A stretch of 25,784 bases of DNA from Bigelowiella natans CCMP2755 (taxonomy: Eukaryota; Cercozoa; Chlorarachniophyceae), in NCBI GenBank assembly GCA_000320545.1, contig ADNK01002215.1, forward strand, positions 1 to 25,784, read 5' to 3'. Position numbers and translations under genes: made by a program. The notes under the pieces were generated by a model. That model had not been told where the DNA came from and did no database searches. It saw only the letters and a list, made by a program, of their open reading frames with translations. Of the stretch, positions 11,725 to 21,467 are shown piece by piece (positions within the stretch are counted from its first letter, which is position 1; every line of letters starts with the position of its first letter).

Positions 11725-12475
11725 TCACATTTTGAAGTCCGCTAGAAACCCGATTGAATCCCTTAGATAATTCTTCTTCCGCACTGCTACTACTACTCGT
11801 TGTATTTTGATGCAAACGAAACGATTCGCTGATGAGTGGAGGATGACATGCTGTATTACCGTCAGGCGCATGAGAGCTTCACGATTGACTCGAACGAGGT
11901 TGAGATCGATGGGCTCGCAAAATGCGTGCAATTTGGGGAGTTAAGGCGATGGATTGGAGTCGGATTCCAAACGCACATCAGGGTATGATCAACAATCCAC
12001 CCAAAAGATATATTAATAGTTAGTAGCTGCGAATGAATGCGCCTCCAGGAATTACAAACTGTGTTTGATTTTACGAATGTCTTACCTACTATTACTACTA
12101 CTACCACTTGAGTGGTAATATAACAGCGTTGTGTTTGTTTCTCCCCCTCAGGACAATCCGTTGATCAGCGACATGTTCGGGTTTGTGCTTGAAAGCCTTT
12201 CGCAGGGCGAAGCGAGAGAAGCCAGAGAGGACAAAATCTACTTCGCGAAGGTGCACAATCAACGAGGAAAAATAATTCTCAGCTATATGCCGATCATCTT
12301 CGCTATCATATATCTTCATTGCAAACTTGTTATCCCTCAACGACTCGCATTTGGTGGGATGTTTTTTTTTGTTTGCTTTTAGATTCATTCGCGTGCCAAA
12401 AAGGAAAAATATCAAAAAAGGCGCATCAAGAAGACCCAAGCGTTGGTACGAACGGACGAGGATGTGGAGTACTAG
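8211..12475 (+). CDS. IFRD (interferon-related developmental regulator) family protein, 13 exons, complete
   Basis: Exons: 8211-8411, 8717-8770, 8846-8952, 9104-9147, 9519-9592, 9822-9944, 10169-10310, 10629-10717, 11055-11176, 11622-11673, 11866-11982, 12152-12250, 12383-12475. They sum to 1317 nt (438 aa), close to the usual 430-450 aa, and every junction keeps phase. After an acidic, Ser-rich N-terminus (SDYESEDE) come the family's helical-repeat landmarks: EKRTSTR-LKALKKVL, a TLQS...SKDTKEAVLSCQLLG stretch, LLCITFGQ, RGSALRTLAMITFLGCDD, and AATSSWGLLASVILK. Then LEDLATTTNKSQNRKEKAR-QRASFREFL, matching the conserved K-x-Q-R-x-x-F-R-(D/E) segment, then the C-terminal domain with LRRWIGVGFQTHI and NPLISDMFGF, and a basic KAR/KK-rich end. 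IFRD proteins are nuclear/cytoplasmic co-regulators linked to transcription and, in yeast and mammals, ribosome binding. Family identity is strong; function here is inferred. Confidence 0.93.
8561..8608 (+). repeat. 16-bp minisatellite, three perfect copies, in IFRD intron 1
   Basis: The unit GCACACACGCACATAT is repeated exactly three times, then decays into CA-rich sequence to about 8636. A run of Cs (about 8527-8538) precedes it. It lies in intron 1 (8412-8716). Confidence 0.95.
11693..11723 (+). repeat. (AGT)n trinucleotide tract in IFRD intron 10
   Basis: About ten copies of AGT lie in the intron between exons 10 and 11. It creates the apparent Tyr run on the minus strand, which is not coding. 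Confidence 0.9.
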
Positions 12476-13709
12476 TCGAATTACATGCCATAGCGCCTAA
12501 ATGATCAGTCATAGAAACATGTCCTTACAGCTATGTGTGCAAAACCATGAGCCAGCATGATGGGGAATCGAAAGATCGCAAACGTGCATGTACAACTACA
12601 ACGCCAACATCGCCATCATAGGGACAATGTTACACATCATCATTGTGCTGCAAACATGTGTCCACCTGTCCATCATTGATGCAGTGTAACCATTGACTAG
12701 CTAACTTCCAATGAACTGAACGCTGATGTACTAGCTAGCTAAGCTATTTACAGCTAGGGAGTGTGCATCCCTTGCTCTGGCTCTCTAGCTAGCTAGTTCT
12801 GCAGGAGCAGGGACATTACTAAATGCGATGAGCATCGCATGTAGGCGAGGCACACACATGGCTGCGACGTGTCATCTAGCTAGGTGTGAGTGTGCGGTGC
12901 CGTGTGTGTTGCTAGCTCGGTTGAGACACACTAGCTCATGCTAGCTAGCTAGCATGACCAATGCTAGCATCAATGCTAGAATGAGGCCATCTTTCGATTG
13001 TCCACAGTTGGCTTTGCATGCTCACATTGCTAGCTGATGAGAAACCTCAGAGGCGAAGCTAGCTAGCTAGCTTGTCCACAGTTCTGGAGTTGTGTCGCAG
13101 CATGTCAACAGACAGATGAATTCACCTAGTTCAGAGTTAGCTAGTTGGACCTGCTGACCTGCCTGTCCAGCTGTTCCAGTGTTGCCTCAATCTCCAGATC
13201 ACAATCTGACAATCTGTCCAATGTCACTGGAGCTGGGTCAAGACGTGGACACGTGTGGACACGGACTGAACTAGTGGACGGATCGAGCGTCTAAAACATC
13301 CAGAGTGCGCATTCGAATCAAGCATTGAACATGCTCATTTCATCCGTTCGCTTCGCACATTGATTCCTCGCTAGCTAGGCCCAGTGATGAGAATTGATGG
13401 CACATCACCGCGCTCCACAGATGGACAAGTTTCTGATGTCTCCACAAGAACAATGAACAATGAACAATGAAGAAAGCGTTGATCAAAACTACATGCGAAA
13501 GAGTGGGAACGAGAAAAGAAGAAGAGTCTGCTCGTGGGAGTCCGCAGAGTTTACCATCAACTTGAACAATCTCTGAGCAATCTCTCATCAACATACATCA
13601 TAGATCTGAAAAAAGAAGAGTTGCTCCTCCCTGATCAACACCGACCGGCACCGAGCTCTTTTGTTGGCGAGCTACGAGAAGTCTCCCGCCCGAGCGGGGC
13701 CAGGAAAGC
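12476..13709. other. CTAGC/CATG-rich spacer between the IFRD and seven-helix genes
   Basis: No supported gene. From about 12700 to 13380 the sequence contains many CTAGCTAGC palindromes, repeated GTCCACAGTT-type words (near 13001 and 13074) and GTGGACACG words (near 13245-13262). A 22-bp perfect palindrome is at 12936-12957. From about 13400 to 13700 the DNA is ordinary and probably contains the promoter and 5' leader of the next gene. Open frames at 13340-13594 (minus) and 13534-13752 (plus) show no motif. Confidence 0.6.
12936..12957. repeat. 22-bp perfect palindrome built on CTAGCTAGCTAG
   Basis: The sequence TCATG-CTAGCTAGCTAG-CATGA reads the same on both strands. Looser CATG and CTAGC copies continue on both sides (12899-12980). 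Confidence 0.9.
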
Positions 13710-13992
13710 ATGGTGGAGATCAGCCGAGCATGGGTGGTATCAGATTCCATAAAGCTGGCCATATTCTTTGGGGAGATGGTTCTTACTGTTTTGTATCTGT
13801 TCTCGCCGTGCCGTGATCGCATGAGGCGAAGGCTACAATGGATGCAGCTGGCGGCATGCATCGTGGGGTTCGTAAGCGCGTCCTGTGCACACGGGCTTAT
13901 TTTCTCTAGCTGGAGGGCCCTGGTTATCACAGAGACTCATCTACTCATCCTTATCGGCCTTCAGGTCTGTTTGTGGGTGTTGATGCTAGCGG

Positions 13993-14043
<51 letters not shown>

Positions 14044-15080
14044 ATACCTTCATTTTTAAAGATCCCCTTCATACAATTTAGGACATCTTCATCGCCAACA
14101 TGCTCAATAATCAGAAGAATCTCATCATCGAGAATAAACCGCTCGAGAGCTACGCGGTTCCGTACATCAGGGCTGCGGCATGCTTCGTTGTCACCCAATA
14201 TCTTGGGTTGATAGTAGTTCTCTTAACTGATAGAATTACGGAAATTAGTATCGTCACCTACGCGGGCCGAGTACTCTTCCTTGTGATCTTCGACTGGGCT
14301 ATGTTCCGAAGGACCTATGCCGTAGCAAGATTTGCATTGAACGTCTCAAGGACCGCAAGTGCACGCTCAAGCGTGAATCGGCAAATGTCCGCCGCCATGC
14401 TTGACAGGAACTCGTTTGAAGACTTTGAAGAGGCGAAGTCCGACTCTGAATCATCATCAATCGATATCTCGCAGCTGATGTCCAGGCTGAAGCTTTATGT
14501 CGTATCCTCCCTTGTCGGTTTTACTTTAGCTGTGAGCGCGGGCTCGATCTTGATGTACTGGGCTATCAGGTTACACGAACACAAGGCGATCTTCAGCGAA
14601 GAGTATCGAAACGGCCAGACGGATTACAATTTTTTCCAGGACCTTGGAGTTTATCTCGTATTGACATTGATGCTTATCAACCTCTTCTTCTGCCGTGCGA
14701 GAATAGACTGGGCAGCTTTTGGTTGTGGGGCTTTACCTGCTGAAGACAAAGGAGCAGAGTGGAAAACAGGTCAGGATAAAAGCGGTATGCTCTCAGGGGC
14801 GTAGGCACAAACATGGATGGTGGAAGTGATGTTTTGGCTGAGTTGGTTGGTTGTTTCAGTTTGCAGTGGACCCTCTTCTCCATTTAAACGCCTAACGTAC
14901 ACGAATGAAGTTTTCTCTTTTTACGAAAAATTCGATTCGCCTCTCAACGCCAGCTTAAAGTCTCGGTCTACCAGTCGACTGATTCAAGACACGGGCACGT
15001 ACAACCCTCTAGATCGAGCAATATGTTGTAGGTATCGCAACGCACAACCATCTATACCGAAAAGAGCTTGCGGCACGTAG
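13710..15080 (+). CDS. Unrecognised multi-pass membrane protein with seven predicted helices
   Basis: Exons 13710-13994, 14082-14784 and 14860-15080 (1209 nt, 402 aa), joined in phase 0 and phase 1. Hydrophobic segments lie at about residues 14-32, 45-66, 76-97, 122-143, 153-172, 231-257 and 281-300. The loop between helices 5 and 6 (about 60 residues) is Ser/Asp/Glu-rich (RNSFEDFEEAKSDSESSS) and the tail (about 300-402) is polar. There is no signal peptide before helix 1. This is the layout of a seven-helix receptor with a long third cytoplasmic loop, but I see no rhodopsin-family DRY or NPxxY motif and cannot name a family. A TOM1/THH1-like or another seven-helix protein remains possible. 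Exon 1 ends against a CT microsatellite. Other donors in phase 0 lie slightly upstream (GT at about 13965 and 13978) and would shorten helix 3. Exon 3 is supported by phase and 73 open codons; alternatively translation could stop at 14804. Confidence 0.75.
13996..14042 (+). repeat. (TC)n tract filling over half of intron 1 of the seven-helix gene
   Basis: The 87-nt intron 13995-14081 begins GTCTCTCT and stays a TC repeat for about 47 nt before the ATTTAG acceptor. The donor is part of the repeat. Confidence 0.9.
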
Positions 15081-15322
15081 TGGGTTTTATTTCATTTTAA
15101 TAGATCTATATATCTACGAGTGTCTCATACATTGTTGGTGTGTGTAGCGCGCAAAAGTACGTACATGAATGCAGATCCCTATCGCGTAAGCCATGTTATT
15201 ATGTCATCGAGCCAATGTTAATGTTGAAGTTTGATGATGCTCAGCTTGCAGAGGTCGCGTTAGTGCAATTGACAATTGAAATCTCATTATGTAGTCACGC
15301 TGCATTTTAAATGCATACATGG

Positions 15323-15355
<33 letters not shown>

Positions 15356-16357
15356 GGGTACAACATCTATGCATGTTTTCTTTTTTCGCACATGGGTTGT
15401 GAATGAACCAATTGGGTCGGTGTGCACTACTTGTAGGAGTCGCTAGCTAGCTAGATCGCCGCACAATGATCCACCTTTGGCCTTTTGATTTGCCCTTGTC
15501 ACTGTTGCCCCCCAACCGCGAATATCGCTCTGTTTTCATCGCTTTACCCATTGCCGGCTAGCCGGTGACATGGCGGCAGCGTTGACCAGCACCAGGTTCA
15601 TTGGAAGGAAATGTCGCCCCCTTTTGCGTGCGAGTGTCACATGGCAGCGCTAGATCGAACAGTGCCAGCTCGTGCACAAGCCGGATTGCATGTAGCAAGT
15701 AGCAAGCTCAGTCATTATTCAGCACCATAGCAAAGCAAACTATGGTTTCATTGGTAAATGTGAATAATAAAATGCATTCAAATAAGGCACTTGTATTAAC
15801 TTTCGCCGTACACATTCAATATGTTGCATGTGACCTTCCATGCATACACGCACTTCATGGTTTCACTAGCGAGACTACTTAAACGATCACTTCATCGCAT
15901 TTTTCGAGTGGTAATGCTGAAGAAAAAGGAGGTTAAAACTAAAATCTAAGGACCAGAAGGAACTGTACCCTCGATCCACACTATAACTATATAGGTTGCA
16001 ACGTTCTGATCATGTCTCCGAAAGGTGCTTTATACGGCTCAAATATAACACTAGTTTTTCGGAACCCAACACCGCTGATTCCTAGAAAGAAAATCAACTC
16101 TAAATCGAAGAAGCAGCATTATATTGAGCACCAGTCTCCGTAGTTGCAGTGGGTATGGAAGCTGCTAGTGACAGCGCATCAATAGTAATTGGTTGTAGCA
16201 TAAGCTTACGGCGAGGGAGGAGATCTCCTCATACAATCGACACAGTATTACGCGATATATTACCAATAATATTTACACTATTCCCCCCCCCCCCCCCCCA
16301 AAAAACTGGTGCGCACTGTGGCCAAATTCTGCGAATTTTGTCGGAAGAGCATTGCGG
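15081..16357. other. Convergent spacer between the seven-helix gene and the minus-strand cysteine-rich gene
   Basis: No supported gene. It should hold the 3' UTRs and polyadenylation sites of both genes. An AATAAA occurs at 15766-15771 but is almost 700 bp from the plus-strand stop, so its use is doubtful. An (AC)n tract is at about 15325-15354, CTAGC- and GCTAGATCG-containing DNA is at about 15440-15660, and a run of 17 Cs is at about 16284-16300. Confidence 0.6.
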
Positions 16358-17910
16358 TCACACTGAAACGCTAGATCGGAAAAACGTGTAGCTTAGCGCG
16401 GTGCAGGATGTGAGAGCTCCTAACGCGAGGCAGAGTACGGCTGAGCAATAGAACAGACAAAGCAAAGAGAGGGGGGGTAATGACGCAAGACTTCTTTTGG
16501 GTGACGGCCGAGCATCTATGAGCAACACGGTTCGTTGCTGTGAAGCGCTAGCGCAGCTTTCAAGCCGAAGTTTTATGATGGAAACCTCAAATCTAGGAGA
16601 AAACCGATTTTGGGAATCTGAAACATCGAATCAGAACAAACCTGCGAAGTAATCATGGTTGGGCGATCCAAGATACATCGTCTGCTCGTCGCAGTTCGGA
16701 ACATAGCACGGCACGATGTCTCCTGATCGTACCAATTACAAAGATTAATTCGAGGATGCTGTCACACGCCGCAATGGGGAAAAGAAGCAGAGCAACTTGG
16801 AGCAATAAAACGAATAAATCAACGAATCTGCATCTACAATGACATGATTCTTTGCGCTCACATCCTAAAAATATTCCCGTCAACACAAGTGACTATACTA
16901 TTGCTGTGATGCGGCAAATAGATGTTATGTTATTACCTATTCTGAACTGAGGGCGTGGGAAACAAGGTGTAGCCTGCACAGAGATCAACACCGATGTCAA
17001 CAATAGCAGGAATTCGCTTTCAAAACCAAGCCTCCTTGCATCAACCTTGCACAAATAGACAAAAAAAAAAAAAAAACCTGTGATACTAGATCGAGCTCTT
17101 CGCTGCACTTGGAAGGCGAAACGGCAGTGTATGTGGACTCAACACCCCTGCATCTGAAAGGAAAAGAAAGTACGTTTAGTCTTTGTCACAATGTTCATAA
17201 CTGAGGATGGGGTTATGCATGTCTGAAACACCAGAAATAATTTCACGAAACGACACAGCAAGTAGCATAACATTGCTTTAGCTAAATAAATAGTCTGCAG
17301 TACAACGATGCGAAAGGAGGCAGAAGAGGAGCATAGTAAACATATTCCGAATCGATAAATTGATCTTACTGCATGCAAACTCCATCTCCATCGCACGCGC
17401 AGTCGTAGTAACATTCGCGATCATTTCTTCCCACTATCTGACAGTGCTCCCTGTGTTACATCAAAATTAAGCTGATACCGCGCATTTCATCGACTCTCCG
17501 TTATGTCGTCATCGAATTTTCAATTGATGAGGAAGGGGGAGGAGGAGGAGGAGGAGGAGGAGGAGGAGGAGATAGATGATGATGAGAAACACAACCTCGT
17601 CGTCGTTAGCTGCAAATTTCTCGCTCTAATAATCTGACATTGTGTACAGAAAAGGCCACGGGAAACACGGTCAGTGAGCTGGGAGGACATGTAAAGCCCC
17701 CTCCCCTCCGAAGCAGAAACTGGTTAAACTTACTTGCCATATGCCAACGAAGATGAGAAGGATAGAGACGAGAAAACAACAACTTATTGTGGCAGCAATC
17801 CGATTGGACTCGCCGCCGTCGTACAAACGGCTGCGACCTTTTCTTTTCCCGGAAGCATCATCTAGAAAGTCGCCATCATCGGCGATTCGGTCGTACGTGC
17901 TGTACTCCAT
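16358..17910 (-). CDS. Small two-helix membrane protein with a ten-cysteine extracytoplasmic loop
   Basis: Minus-strand exons: 17910-17734, 17609-17596 (14 nt), 17450-17370, 17153-17078, 16973-16937, 16722-16642, 16440-16358; 549 nt, 182 aa, all GT-AG and in phase. Residues 1-37 are polar with a basic patch (GKRKGRSR). Helix 1 is about 38-58 and helix 2 about 156-175, so both ends are probably cytosolic and residues 60-155 lumenal or extracellular. That loop has ten cysteines (67, 77, 81, 83, 89, 92, 107, 120, 134, 139), an even number able to form five disulfides, including the knot CYYDCACDGDGVCMQC and the segment RIGDIVPCYVPNC. The layout recalls two-helix ion-channel accessory subunits or DUF3592-like proteins, but this is resemblance in topology only. 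I do not recognise the family. Its start is 565 bp from the divergent SCAR gene. Confidence 0.75.
17532..17572 (+). repeat. (GGA)n tract in intron 2 of the cysteine-rich gene
   Basis: Read on the minus strand this is a TCC-rich pyrimidine run in the intron between the 14-nt exon (17609-17596) and the exon starting at 17450. It may help recognition of that acceptor, although it is about 80 nt away. Confidence 0.85.
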
Positions 17911-18474
17911 TCCACACAGACTGTTGGTAGATGTTGCGAATATGGTCGAAAATGTATCGAGTCTTTATCTAAAATTAAAGTATCTATCTACAACACCCAT
18001 AACAATAACCCATATTAATGCCGGTTTTAGATGTAATGCCGATGTAGTAAAAATCGCAACTGTTTTGCCTGTATTTTGCCAAATTTAGGTGGCGAATTCA
18101 TAATTACACAATTCGAACAGCACCCAAGGAAGGACTTATTTCGAACATCACCAAATCTACCAAGCATTGGAATGGCTTGAATTTAAGTGTAATTTGACAT
18201 ATTTTTAAATGTCTTATGGATAAAAAGAAGATCCTAGCTAAGGATATCTGGCGAATTAGAAAATTCTAGAATCTTAAACTTTAGATAGTTCGATCTACCC
18301 AGCTGCAGAGAATTTATTACCTCTCAATTCAAATTACGACATCATTATTGAAGCTATTCTGTATAAAAATATAGTACATTTAGGAATTTTATTGATTGAA
18401 TATATAATACTCTCCATCTTAATTAAGATACTTCAGCAAAGTTCTGGATCTGTTCCTCCTCCCCTTGGATCAAG
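17911..18474. promoter_or_regulatory. AT-rich divergent spacer: shared upstream region of the cysteine-rich gene and SCAR
   Basis: The two starts (17910 minus and 18475 plus) point away from each other, so this 564-bp segment must include both upstream regions. About 17960-18430 is clearly AT-richer than the coding DNA and has no microsatellite, unlike most of the window. TATA-like TATAAAAAT is at 18361-18369, about 105 bp from the SCAR ATG. No other element is identifiable. Confidence 0.5.
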
Positions 18475-19500
18475 ATGCTCCAGCGCCCTCTGCCCGTGCC
18501 CGATGCCAATCTGGGTCGAGCGCATAGCAAAAGGGAACTTCTTCCTGGACTTGCGACTGCACGTACGTTACATAACTAGGAAGAAATTCCTCTGTCATTG
18601 GGCTTTATATTAACTGACTTCTCTTCTTCAAATTCTCAATCAGGGATGGTTAACCTCCTTCTAGACCTCAATAAAGTAAGTGTGTTCGCAAGCGAAATAT
18701 TTCAAGGCTTAACAGAGGAGACCAAATCAGTTACGGGGCGCTTAAATAATGTGCAAAAACGAGTCGAGGCGCTTGGGAAGTGCCTCGACAGTGCAGTGGA
18801 GGAAGCAGAAGATCGAAAAACTCAAGTGCGGTTCAATCCTACGAGTGAATTTAACACCATCAATTTACGGTCAAATCTATTCACGCCTGCCACAAGGCCT
18901 GGGTGTGTGCAAAGGCGCTATGAGAGAGCGCAGAAGATCCCGCCTCTCGAAACCCTTGATTCTCACAACACAAAAGGCAGCTGCGCAGATGGGTAAGATA
19001 TCAACCTCCCAAAACATAATTATGAAAGCTCATGCTGCCCATGCTCCTTTGCTACTACGGCTGTAGTAAATAGAATAAAGGTGTATGGGCCGTTTAAATA
19101 TCTTGATGACGCGGTTACGTGTAGGTACTCGAATCCTAAATTCCTGGAAGATTGGTGGATTGAGAAGCAGAAACAGGAGATACAGAAGGAGAAGCAGGCC
19201 AAGAAAAAAAGAAAGAAGGATAAGAAAAATCGACGACAAAAGGGTCTTGCAGGTGCGCTATCGTATGATGGAACATCGAGACACTTTCTTTAAAGCACTT
19301 TGATCCTCTGCAGTCTTTCACTCTTTTCATTCTAATAATTACAGGAGATATTAAGGCTACCACAAACTACGATCGAAGCTCCAACCAGCAACAGCAAAAC
19401 GTGAGTCAGAGTAGAGAGGGGGATGATAATGTAGAAAGCAGGAGGGTAGGATTCATATCTATTGAACGAACCGCTTGGAAGTATCTCAACGCAAACTCTC

Positions 19501-19563
<63 letters not shown>

Positions 19564-19738
19564 AAACAAGAGCTGAAGCAAAGATACCCATGCAATATAT
19601 GATACGTATATACCATGCTCAAGCAACCCTTCTCCCCTCCACAGGTTGCGATTCGGAAAGCAAGCGAAGCTCCGAGACCATCTCCATCACAACCTGCGGC
19701 ACGTGAGGAGCAGCCGGTGGTGAATAATGATAATAGTA

Positions 19739-19772
<34 letters not shown>

Positions 19773-19983
19773 CAAACCAACGATGATGATAATTGTCTGT
19801 GGGTTTTTCTGTGAATAAGCCTTATATGTAATCTAATTTTGGCAATGCTATGCTCTGCGAATGTGCTGTTTCTCTGTTGTCCTTTCTCAGAACGACATTG
19901 ACATCGACATCCAGCCTTCTTCGGATCCAACGCCGCCACCCCCCCAGCCGCCTCTTCCTCCAGGTATTTATAAAATTTATGTT

Positions 19984-20021
<38 letters not shown>

Positions 20022-20763
20022 ATGTGTGTGTGTGTGTGTGTAATAGAGAGAGGGAGGGAGAGAGAGAGAGAGAGAGAGAGAGAAAAGAGAGCGAGAGGGA
20101 GAGAAATAAGGTGAGTAGGAGCCCGAAAAAGACACTAGAGACATGTATTATTCATAAGTAGATTAATCTACGAATGAAGCAGCTTCGCAACTATATCGAA
20201 ACATGAGATTTGCAGATGATGGTGTGGCATTCGTCCAGTATTAGCATGACACATATTTTGCTACAATCCCTCCTGACTGCATCCCTCTCAACTAGCCGCC
20301 CCCCCTCCCTCCATCATCCTTCCTCTCTTGTTCAGAAGATGCTTCTTACCCGCAACCGCCTGTTCCGCCAGATGTTCCGAGCATACCCCCTCCCCCCGGC
20401 GTTCCTGATTCTGCAGCATCAGACGCAAATCTACCACCCCCCCCACCTGAAATGCCGCAGCCCCCTCTTCCAGATGGAGGCGGGACGCAAAACGTTATTC
20501 CTCCTCCCCCAAATGCATCATTAGGGAATGTCCCCCCCCCGCCCTCGTCAATCCCAAGTATCCCGTCTATACCGCCCCCTCCCTCCGGTGTTGGCGGCAT
20601 CCCACCGCCCCCAATGATGAATACAGGTGGGGTGCTGTTATGATGCTGTGTGTAAGATGTGTACGTGTGTATGTGTGCTGCAGCAAAATAGTGGGTGGGA
20701 GAGAAGAGTGAGAGGGAGAGAGAGAGAGAGAGAGAGAATGACATTGAGTTGGTGCTAGATCTT

Positions 20764-20800
<37 letters not shown>

Positions 20801-21434
20801 GACCACGAGGAGGAGGATGATATATCATTCATTTGGTGACCCACCGAGTAGTGGTAGTTTTATGGAGAATGAGGAGGAGGAGGAAGAGGAGGACGAAATT
20901 CGAAAAAGACGACGACTCTTCTTCATGATATTACTCGCGTCTCTTCTCCTCCTCCTCCTCCTCCTCCTCCTCCTCCTCACATACTTTTTCAATGGAGTAG
21001 AAAGTTTTGTTCTTCATATTATGGCTGACAATGGTGAATTGTTTTCCCCTTCGTTTCTTCTTCTTCTTCCTCCTCCTCCCCCCCCCCTTCATCATCGTCG
21101 CCATCACCACTCTTAGGTGGCATTCCCCCTCCCCCTTCTGGTGGTATGGGAGGAGATGCCGGCGGTATCCCCCCAGTACCGGACTTAGGCGGCATTCCTC
21201 CAGTACCGGACTTAGGCGGCATTCCTCCAGTACCCGATTTAGCCATGCCTGTTGGCTTGCCCCCCCCCCCCAGCTCTTCTTCTTCCGGGGGTGCTGCAGC
21301 TGTGGTGGTGAAAAGAAAGAAGGCGAAGGCTTCGGGAGGACCCCCACGCCCTCCACCAAGTGACAATAGGAATGATCTTCTCTCGGCCATTCGCAGGTGA
21401 ACGACCAGGGTTCTAGCTAGCAGCAGTAGTAGTT

Positions 21435-21467
<33 letters not shown>

